From JAUXEH01 sp965602945 (GTDB lineage Bacteria; Acidobacteriota; Aminicenantia; Aminicenantales; Aminicenantaceae), in contig CBFDBC010000199.1 of assembly GCA_965602945.1 (NCBI GenBank), positions 1-6,485 on the forward strand: 6,485 nucleotides of DNA, written 5' to 3'. Under the pieces are notes generated by a model, which saw nothing but the letters and a program-made list of their open reading frames with translations, was not told the DNA's origin and did not search any database. Within the stretch, counting starts at the first letter, position 1. Every line of letters begins with the position of its first letter. This document shows, one piece after another, positions 1 through 5,146 of the stretch. The position numbers were made by a program, and so were the translations under genes.

Positions 1-881
1 TTTTTCAGCACATTCTCGATCGCAATGCCTCCGGGCAGGTGGGTCAGGGGGCTGGTGTCGAGATACATCTCCTCCAGCCGCTTCAAACGTTTGGCCATCT
101 CCGAGAACGCGATCGACAGTTCCCCCAATTCGTCCTGGTTGTGGATCTCGGGTGTGTAGTCGAACTTGCCCTTGGATATCTCCTGTGTGGCGTTCTTCAA
201 CAGTATGATCGTGCCGGAGATGTTTCTTGTTATCACAAACGCCGCAATGAATCCGATCAGTATGCTGAAGATACAGAACACGGCGAATATCTTCGATGAC
301 GTGGATCCGATTAATGAAGCGGCCAGTGTTTTGTCTTCGAGGCCGGAAGAGGCCACACCGGAGATTTCCTCGATGAGATTCTTCAATTCAGTCTGTTTTT
401 CTTCGATGCGTACCTCATAGCCACCTGAACCGGATTCAGGATCATTCAAGGTTTTAAACCACTCAAGAAATATATCTTCATAATCCGTATGGAGGGTTTT
501 GAGACGGTCGACGTCTTGGGCATCGATTCCGGCGAGGCCGCTTATGCTTTCCGCCTGCTCTTTGAACGCCGCACCCGCATTCTCGAAAAGCTCCTCATTC
601 GGGGCAGTCTTGAGGAGGACAAAGAGGTTCCCATGGATCTCCTGGTCGTAGAGCCTGTCGATCATGGTATCCGCCGCCTGCATGAGCGGGATGTCCGCAT
701 CGACGATGCTGCGGTTGATTTTGTTGAGCCGAGTCAGGCTGGTCAAGGCATAAGAGGCCATCAGGACCGTCAGGATGAACAGCGGCAGGAATCCCAGCAG
801 CATCTTCTTGGTGATCGTGAGCGCCAGAAATTTCTTCCGTGTCTTTTTGATCGCGTCGTCAAAGTACCGAATGTATGCCAT
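1..881 (-). CDS. Partial membrane sensor with HAMP and start of a GGDEF domain (probable diguanylate-cyclase-type protein)
   Basis: This reading frame is open from an ATG at 881 to the left edge, giving 293 residues with the C-terminus outside the window. Seen: a basic N-terminus (KKTRKKF), a first TM helix at about 28-48, a helical extracytoplasmic region at about 50-195, a second TM at about 198-218, a HAMP linker at about 219-268 (with a DELGELSIAFSEM core), then LDTSPLTHLPGG at about 274-285. That last block matches the opening of GGDEF domains (DPLTGLPN/GN type). Role by family: sensing outside the cytoplasmic membrane and signalling through c-di-GMP. The GGDEF catalytic motif itself is outside the window, so activity cannot be judged. 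An in-frame ATG at 932 is disfavoured because it lies 2 bp beyond the predicted -10 box, upstream of the likely transcript start. The ATG at 881 is preceded by a G-rich stretch but no classic Shine-Dalgarno. A chemoreceptor or histidine kinase shares the same N-terminal layout but not the LTHLPGG block. Confidence 0.78.
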   Translation of the reverse strand, partial: MAYIRYFDDAIKKTRKKFLALTITKKMLLGFLPLFILTVLMASYALTSLTRLNKINRSIVDADIPLMQAADTMIDRLYDQEIHGNLFVLLKTAPNEELFENAGAAFKEQAESISGLAGIDAQDVDRLKTLHTDYEDIFLEWFKTLNDPESGSGGYEVRIEEKQTELKNLIEEISGVASSGLEDKTLAASLIGSTSSKIFAVFCIFSILIGFIAAFVITRNISGTIILLKNATQEISKGKFDYTPEIHNQDELGELSIAFSEMAKRLKRLEEMYLDTSPLTHLPGGIAIENVLK

Positions 882-934
882 TTCTGTGTAGTCCCCCCGG
901 ATTCTTTTCCATTTCAGGCCTTCGTTCCTCATTC

Positions 935-963
935 ATAATATGCACCGGGATACAAGAGGTCAA
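935..963 (-). promoter_or_regulatory. Predicted sigma70-type promoter for the HAMP/GGDEF gene
   Basis: On the minus strand TTGACC (958-963) is followed after exactly 17 bp by TATTAT (935-940). Each box matches 5 of 6 consensus positions. The expected transcript start is near 928, leaving a leader of roughly 45 nt before the ATG at 881. This is the best promoter in the window by eye. Confidence 0.6.
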
Positions 964-990
964 ACAATATATTCCATTCAAAAAAAAACT

Positions 991-1031
991 TCAAATTGCA
1001 TTTGACACGCGCATAGGCCGAGCCTTAGTCT
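991..1031 (+). promoter_or_regulatory. Predicted promoter of the M48 protease gene with a dyad over the -35 box
   Basis: A perfect TTGACA -35 lies at 1002-1007. An 18-bp spacer leads to a weak -10, TAGTCT (1026-1031), which keeps the first, second and last consensus bases. A perfect inverted repeat, TCAAAT-TGC-ATTTGA (991-1005), overlaps the -35 and could be a repressor site. Transcription would start near 1038, almost on the start codon. A run of nine A residues lies just upstream (980-988). The -35 is convincing and the -10 is not. Confidence 0.35.
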
Positions 1032-1041
1032 AACTTAAGTG

Positions 1042-2178
1042 ATGAAGATGAAAGTACCGCATCCCCTGCTCAACCCGGAGAAACAGAGGCTTGCCAGGCA
1101 GTATGAGAAGGAGAAGCGGCGCCTCGGTTTGGCCGGGATGCTGCTCTCCCTGCTTATCCTGCTCGGCTTCTACGTCTCGGGACTGAGCACCTGGGCCGCT
1201 GCACGGTTTCCGGAAGGATCGTTCCTGTGGGCCTTCCTGGCCTATGGGGCCCTGTTCCTGGCCGTCATAACAGCCTTCGGGCTCCCTCTGGATTTCTACA
1301 GCGGCTACCTGCACGAACACAGGTGGGATTTCTCCAACCACACCGTAAAATCATGGTGCTGGGAGCAGTGCAAATCCTTTATCGTCGGCCTGGCCCTCCT
1401 GTACCTCTTCCTCGGCCTGCTGCTCTCGGTGATGGCCCGTTTCCCCGATCACTGGTGGCTGATCGCCGCCGCCGTCTTTGCGCTGGTGAGTGTAGTCCTC
1501 GCGACCCTGCTCCCGGTGGTTATCCTTCCGATCTTCAACACATATACTCCGATCGAGGACACAGAGTTGACCTCCGCCCTGGATAGGATCCTGGAACGGG
1601 GGGGCCTCAAGGCCGGAGGGTTTTTCAAGGAAGACATGAGCCGGCAGACCAAAAAAGAGAACGCCTTCCTGGCCGGCCTGGGCAGGACTCGCCGGGTTGT
1701 GCTGGCCGACAACCTTATGGCCAACATGGATGTACGGGAAATCGAGTCCATAATCGCGCACGAGGTCGGACACTTCAGGCGTCGCCACATCTGGAAGAAT
1801 ATTCTGGCTGGCACCCTCCAGCAGGTCCTGATCTTTTTTCTCATCCACCAGGCTCTTCGCCAGATCTTTCCTGATTTTCCAGCCTCCGCACGCGAGAACC
1901 TGGCTGTGCTTCCCTTGCTGGCCATCCTTTTCGGTATCTTCTCCGGGCTGTTCTTAGGCCCCTTGGGGCAGGCTTTATCCCGGCGGTTCGAACGGCAGGC
2001 CGATGCCTATGCGCTCGCCTCCATCCCGGACAGCCGGGCTTTTCAGACAGCCCTGGCAGGACTGGCTGACCGCAACCTGTCCAACGCCTACCCGGCCTGG
2101 TGGATCAAGCTGGTCTATTATTCTCACCCTCCGATCGGAGAGCGGCTGGAGATGGCCGAACTCAGTAATTCTTCTTGA
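1042..2178 (+). CDS. M48A family integral-membrane zinc metalloprotease (Ste24/CAAX-protease-like)
   Basis: The product is 378 residues and hydrophobic, with TM segments at about 31-52, 61-84, 113-133, 138-165, 253-272 and 288-309. The zinc site is HEVGH (240-244) with a third ligand predicted at E317 in FERQAD (316-321). Family landmarks in order are PIFNTYTPIED (163-173), SRQTKKENAFLAGLGRTRRVVL (from 200), and the C-terminal SHPPIGER (361-368). This pattern is specific to the Ste24 (M48A) branch rather than HtpX. In eukaryotes these enzymes clip CAAX-type proteins. In bacteria the substrates are largely unknown and membrane-protein quality control is the usual guess. Length is slightly below the usual 400-427 for the family. 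Starts at GTG 1039, ATG 1042 and ATG 1048 are all possible. None has a Shine-Dalgarno, which fits a leaderless transcript from the predicted promoter. The 3' end overlaps the convergent msrP by 17 bp. Confidence 0.93.
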   Translation: MKMKVPHPLLNPEKQRLARQYEKEKRRLGLAGMLLSLLILLGFYVSGLSTWAAARFPEGSFLWAFLAYGALFLAVITAFGLPLDFYSGYLHEHRWDFSNHTVKSWCWEQCKSFIVGLALLYLFLGLLLSVMARFPDHWWLIAAAVFALVSVVLATLLPVVILPIFNTYTPIEDTELTSALDRILERGGLKAGGFFKEDMSRQTKKENAFLAGLGRTRRVVLADNLMANMDVREIESIIAHEVGHFRRRHIWKNILAGTLQQVLIFFLIHQALRQIFPDFPASARENLAVLPLLAILFGIFSGLFLGPLGQALSRRFERQADAYALASIPDSRAFQTALAGLADRNLSNAYPAWWIKLVYYSHPPIGERLEMAELSNSS

Positions 2179-3112
2179 GATCCATGCCGGCATACAGGCC
2201 TGAGACCAGATCCCCATAGCCGTTGAACAGAAGCGTGGGACGCCTTCCCTCTTCGCCTATCCTCCGTTCGCTGGCCTGAGTCCAGCGGGGATGGTCCACC
2301 TCAGGATTCACGTTGGCGTAGAATCCATATTCCTCCGGTTTCTTTCTGTTCCAGGCGGACCGGGGCATTTTCTGGGCGAAGCGGATGCGTACGATGGACT
2401 TTGCCCCCTTGAATCCATACTTCCAGGGAACGACCAGCCTCAGGGGAGCCCCGTTCTGGTTGGGAAGGACCTCGCCATACATCCCAACAGCCATCAGGGC
2501 CAGGGGATGCATGGCCTCGTCCATGCGCAGGCTCTCCCGGTATGGCCAGGGCAGCACGTCGGATTTGACACCGGGCATCTGGTCGGGATCGAGGAGGGTC
2601 GTGAATTCCACGAACTTGGCCCTGGAGGTCGGTTTACACAGGGCGATGAGGTCCTTGAGGGGAAAACCGATCCACGGGATGATCATGGACCAGGCTTCCA
2701 CACACCGCCAGCGGTAGATCCTCTCTTCCAGGGGAATTTTATGCAGGATCTCATTAATATCCAGTTTCAGGCCGGCTTCAACCTCCCCCTCGATGGTCAC
2801 CAGCCAGGGCTCCGTTTTCAGGTCCCTGCTCAGCCTCTTGACGGATCTCTTCCCGGTGGAGAACTCGTAGTAATTGGTGTAGCCTGTGGCCTCGGCGTAT
2901 TCGGTCATTTTATCGGGGAGCGTGTACTCCCCTCTCTTGGATACCGAAAGCGTTTTGCCTGATTGGGTGACTGCCGGCCGCAGGAACTCAGGCGTCAACA
3001 CCGACACGCCTGCCAGGGCTGTCGTCCCGGCCAGGAACTGCCGTCGGTTCATGTAAAGCGTCCTGGGAGTGACATCCGACCGTTTGATTTCCGGGGCTTG
3101 CTTGATCAGCAT
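2162..3112 (-). CDS. msrP: Protein-methionine-sulfoxide reductase catalytic subunit MsrP (YedY), Tat-exported molybdoenzyme
   Basis: MsrP reduces oxidised methionines in periplasmic proteins using a molybdopterin cofactor and, in E. coli, electrons from the heme protein MsrQ. The 316-residue product carries a twin-arginine signal (NRRQFLAG, 22-29, then a hydrophobic stretch to about 39). It has the molybdenum-ligand cysteine in YRWRCVEAWSM (C137), MHPLALMAVGMYG (201-213), NGAPLRLVVPWKYGFKG (220-236), and a C-terminus with YGFYANVNPEVDHPRW and RQ/RPTLLFNGY-type motifs. Order and spacing closely follow E. coli MsrP (334 residues), as does the N-terminal KRSDVT element. The start at 3112 is chosen because GGAGGAGAGGAG lies directly upstream. 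An extension in frame to 3184 lacks such support. It lies 88 bp downstream of the sulfatase on the same strand. No msrQ is in the window: the gene is followed by the convergent protease instead. Its electron donor must therefore be encoded elsewhere or be different. Confidence 0.95.
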   Translation of the reverse strand: MLIKQAPEIKRSDVTPRTLYMNRRQFLAGTTALAGVSVLTPEFLRPAVTQSGKTLSVSKRGEYTLPDKMTEYAEATGYTNYYEFSTGKRSVKRLSRDLKTEPWLVTIEGEVEAGLKLDINEILHKIPLEERIYRWRCVEAWSMIIPWIGFPLKDLIALCKPTSRAKFVEFTTLLDPDQMPGVKSDVLPWPYRESLRMDEAMHPLALMAVGMYGEVLPNQNGAPLRLVVPWKYGFKGAKSIVRIRFAQKMPRSAWNRKKPEEYGFYANVNPEVDHPRWTQASERRIGEEGRRPTLLFNGYGDLVSGLYAGMDLKKNY

Positions 3113-3124
3113 GGCTCCTCTCCT
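3113..3124 (-). promoter_or_regulatory. Strong ribosome binding site that fixes the msrP start
   Basis: On the minus strand a purine run containing two GGAG/AGGAG blocks ends 2 nt before the ATG at 3112. The upstream GGAGG block has the more usual 8-9 nt spacing. This is the strongest Shine-Dalgarno in the window and rules against the longer in-frame start at 3184. Confidence 0.75.
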
Positions 3125-3140
3125 CCAGTGGTCCCTCAGT

Positions 3141-3180
3141 CTGTGATGGATGTATATCACAGCGCCCGGCTTCTTGCCAG
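3141..3180 (-). promoter_or_regulatory. Possible msrP promoter with an overlapping 22-bp dyad
   Basis: A perfect 7-bp inverted repeat (CTGTGAT / ATCACAG, 8-bp centre) spans 3141-3162, about 29 bp before the msrP start. On the minus strand CTGGCA (3175-3180) and TATACA (3151-3156) are 18 bp apart and match 4 of 6 positions each, so the putative -10 lies inside the dyad. This suggests, without proving, that msrP has its own regulated promoter rather than depending on read-through from the sulfatase. The dyad could also form a leader hairpin. Confidence 0.35.
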
Positions 3181-3200
3181 ACATATCGTCCCGGACCCCG

Positions 3201-4688
3201 TCATTTCGTGTACAGGCCTGTGTCCCCCTTCTCCAATTCAGGCATCAGCCGCTCGACGACCGCGGGAAACAACGCGGCGATGTTGTGGTTTTCGAAAGGA
3301 TCGTTGGTATGGTCGTAAAGCTCTATGACGGGTTCCTCTTCCCTGAAATACCGGGTCAAGCGGTACCGCTCCGTCCGGATCGAGATCCCGTTCCTGTAAT
3401 AGCTGTAGGCAAGGTTCTCCCACCTGGCGCCGGCGCCTCCCTCCAGCAGCCCGGAAAAGCTGCGCCCGTCTGTCTTGTGGGGCATGTCGAGCCCGCACAG
3501 GTCCATCAGCGTGGGATAGATGTCGAGTGTACTCACGATCTGATCGCGGGCTGTGCCCCTCTCTCTCATTTCAGGTGTTTTCACGATCAGTGCGCTCCTC
3601 AGCGCCCTTTCGAAGATGGTGTGCTTCCCCCACACGAGGTGGTCGCCCAGGTGCCATCCATGGTCCCCCCAGACCAAAACGATGGTATCCTCGGACATCC
3701 CTAGACGTTCTAATTCATCCAGGATCCTGCCGATCTGGGCATCCACGTAGCTCACACAGGCGAAATAGGCGTGCTTCAGCTTCCGGGCGTACGCATCGGA
3801 GAGGGGATTTTCCAGGGACGCTTTTTCCTCTCCGAGACTGTATTGGTTGAACTCTGAGCTCTGGTGCAGGCTCGCCCTGTTCGTGTTCTCAGGGACACAG
3901 TTTGAAGGCGTGACCGGAATCCGGGATTCAGTATAGAGGTCCCAGTATTTCTTGGGTGCTGTGAAAGGAAGGTGAGGCTTGAAGAATCCGACGCCCAGGA
4001 AAAACGGGCTTCCGCGCCTGGAAAGCTCCCGGAGTTTCGTCACGGCGAGATCGGCCGTCAACCCATCCGGATAATCTTCGTCGCCCACCTCGGCGGATTC
4101 ATACGGTTTCACATTTTTATCCCGGCTCTGGCGGTTGGATCCGTCGGCATAGGCAAAAAATGCGTTCCAGCCGGTTTTCCACTGCCCGGCTTCCAGAAGC
4201 ATCTCGTCCCAGCTGTGCGGCAGTTCCCGCTCGGTCCCGGGCGGATCTTCATACCCGTACAGCAGTCCGTCCGGATAGTGACCGATCTTACCTATTCCCA
4301 CGGTATAGTAGCCGTTTCGACGGAGATGATGGATGAATGACTCCGGCCTTTCTGATTCCGCTTCACCGGACAGTACCCGGCGAATGGCCTCGTTGCCGAT
4401 CTCGGTGCGGTTTCGGGGTCTCAGCCCCGTGAGCAGCCCGTAGCGGGATGCCCCGCAGGTCGGCACCGCCACAAAGTGATGGGTGAATACACAGCCCTCA
4501 GATGCCAGATTGTCCAGGCGGGGCGTAATGATCAGATCGTTGCCGTAGCACCCCAGTTCCGGACGCAGGTCATCCACCGCGATGAAAAGGACATTGGGCC
4601 TCACCGGCAGGCCGGGCTGGCAGCCGGCAAGTATCTGAAGGCTCAGACCGGCACATATAATGGCCGTCTTTATTCTGGATGACATCAT
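3201..4688 (-). CDS. Lipoprotein sulfatase, iduronate-2-sulfatase-like, with a CxAxR active-site motif
   Basis: This is a sulfate-ester hydrolase of the alkaline-phosphatase superfamily, 495 residues from the ATG at 4688. The N-terminus is a lipoprotein signal with lipobox LAGC (C23), placing it on a membrane facing the periplasm or outside. Seen in order: NVLFIAVDDLRPELGCYGN (from 32), with D39/D40 as calcium ligands; the catalytic-cysteine motif C78-G-A-S-R82 followed by the expected LLTGLRP; GIGKIGH near 130; KPHLPF in the middle; WGDHGWHLGDH (D342/H343); WGKHTIFE (K355); and a C-terminal IELYDHTNDPFENHNIA block. The layout is that of iduronate-2-sulfatase-like enzymes of polysaccharide-degrading bacteria. 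The natural substrate cannot be read from sequence. The usual proline of CxPxR is alanine here, a variant known from sulfatases matured by radical-SAM enzymes. No maturase gene is present in the window. TTG 4691, ATG 4688 and ATG 4685 are alternative starts, with an in-frame stop immediately upstream. Confidence 0.92.
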   Translation of the reverse strand: MMSSRIKTAIICAGLSLQILAGCQPGLPVRPNVLFIAVDDLRPELGCYGNDLIITPRLDNLASEGCVFTHHFVAVPTCGASRYGLLTGLRPRNRTEIGNEAIRRVLSGEAESERPESFIHHLRRNGYYTVGIGKIGHYPDGLLYGYEDPPGTERELPHSWDEMLLEAGQWKTGWNAFFAYADGSNRQSRDKNVKPYESAEVGDEDYPDGLTADLAVTKLRELSRRGSPFFLGVGFFKPHLPFTAPKKYWDLYTESRIPVTPSNCVPENTNRASLHQSSEFNQYSLGEEKASLENPLSDAYARKLKHAYFACVSYVDAQIGRILDELERLGMSEDTIVLVWGDHGWHLGDHLVWGKHTIFERALRSALIVKTPEMRERGTARDQIVSTLDIYPTLMDLCGLDMPHKTDGRSFSGLLEGGAGARWENLAYSYYRNGISIRTERYRLTRYFREEEPVIELYDHTNDPFENHNIAALFPAVVERLMPELEKGDTGLYTK

Positions 4689-4716
4689 CAATATTCAATT
4701 ATATTTGAATTCCTCC
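4689..4716 (-). promoter_or_regulatory. Distant Shine-Dalgarno plus small hairpin before the sulfatase start
   Basis: On the minus strand GGAGGA (4711-4716) lies 22 nt upstream of the ATG at 4688, too far for normal use. The 18 nt directly after it (4693-4710) form a perfect 6-bp stem (ATTCAA/TTGAAT) with a 6-nt loop, leaving only ATTG before the ATG. Folding would bring the Shine-Dalgarno to an effective 4-5 nt spacing. The stem is AU-rich and weak, so this could equally be an operator or chance. Confidence 0.35.
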
Positions 4717-4719
4717 GAG

Positions 4720-4749
4720 ATTAAAAAATATATTTCAATCCCTGGACAA
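4720..4749 (-). promoter_or_regulatory. Weak candidate promoter for the sulfatase gene
   Basis: On the minus strand TTGTCC (4744-4749) and TTTAAT (4720-4725) are separated by 18 bp. The -10-like box matches 5 of 6 positions and the -35 4 of 6. The transcript would begin around 4713, close to or inside the GGAGGA element, so either this promoter or that ribosome site may be wrong. The surrounding region is very AT-rich, which makes such matches easy to find by chance. Confidence 0.22.
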
Positions 4750-4753
4750 CATT

Positions 4754-4803
4754 TTTACGATACTCACGTATTAATATATATACGAAAGTTAAGTATATAT
4801 ACG
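4754..4803 (+). promoter_or_regulatory. padR promoter/operator region with repeated TATATATACG elements
   Basis: The AT-rich gap between the divergent sulfatase and padR holds the same 10-mer, TATATATACG, twice (4775-4784 and 4794-4803), 19 bp apart or about two helical turns. The first copy closes an imperfect dyad, CGTAT...ATACG (4767-4784). The second contains a perfect 10-bp palindrome, GTATATATAC (4793-4802). TTTACG (4754-4759) and TATATA (4777-4782) with a 17-bp spacer form a possible promoter. PadR-family repressors commonly bind dyads over their own promoter, so autoregulation is a reasonable inference. Confidence 0.42.
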
Positions 4804-4814
4804 GAAAACAAAAA

Positions 4815-5141
4815 ATGAAAACACTCACGATCTCTGAGGAAATCCTCTTGACGACCATACTGCGCCTCAAGGACGACGCCTACGGGGTCATGATCCGGAA
4901 GAAGGTGGTGGAGGTGACGGGCAGGGATATCGCATACGGTTCCCTGTACAACATCCTGGCCCAGGTCCTGAGGAAAGGGTATGTAAAAAAGGACAGAGGC
5001 CTGCCGACTTCGGAGAGGGGCGGCCGCAGCAAGATCTTCTATCAGGTGACCCCACAGGGAATCGCGGCTCTTCATGAGGCACGCAGGCTGCAGAGTTTGA
5101 TCTGGGAAGGGCTCCCCGACCCGGTTGAAAGCAAGAACTGA
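4815..5141 (+). CDS. PadR-family transcriptional regulator
   Basis: This small winged-helix DNA-binding repressor is 108 residues, the usual size for the short PadR branch. The sequence matches the family: LTTILRLKDDAYGVMIRKKV (12-31), then TGRDIAYGSLYNILAQVLRKGYVKK, which includes the recognition helix, then TSERGGRSKIFYQVTPQGIAALHEA, covering the wing and the last conserved segment. The second, C-terminal helical dimerisation domain of long PadR proteins is absent. The start has only a weak GGAAA element upstream. It ends 5 bp before an ABC permease, a standard pairing in which PadR controls an efflux-type transporter. The inducing ligand is unknown. It probably regulates its own operon through the dyads upstream. 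Confidence 0.92.
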   Translation: MKTLTISEEILLTTILRLKDDAYGVMIRKKVVEVTGRDIAYGSLYNILAQVLRKGYVKKDRGLPTSERGGRSKIFYQVTPQGIAALHEARRLQSLIWEGLPDPVESKN

Positions 5142-5146
5142 ACCCG

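Noticed and set aside
489..938. Plus-strand frame (149 codons) opposite the HAMP/GGDEF gene
   Set aside because: The minus strand gives a complete, domain-consistent membrane sensor over the same bases. The plus frame shows no recognisable features and crosses the promoter region.
2184..2193. ATGCCGGCAT palindrome after the protease stop as a terminator
   Set aside because: It is only 10 bp with no loop and no T tract, and it lies inside the msrP coding sequence.
2291..2962. Long plus-strand frame (223 codons) opposite msrP
   Set aside because: It is an antisense shadow of a strongly conserved gene, has no family-like sequence, and has Gly/Pro/His-rich composition typical of reverse-complement frames.
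3141..3162. Possible CRP binding site (TGTGA...TCACA)
   Set aside because: The half-sites are 10 bp apart, whereas CRP/FNR sites have 6 bp (or 4-5 for FNR) between these halves. Kept only as an unassigned dyad.
3185..3200. GC-rich GTCC/GGAC repeat after the sulfatase stop as an intrinsic terminator
   Set aside because: The stem is very short and no U-run follows on the minus strand.
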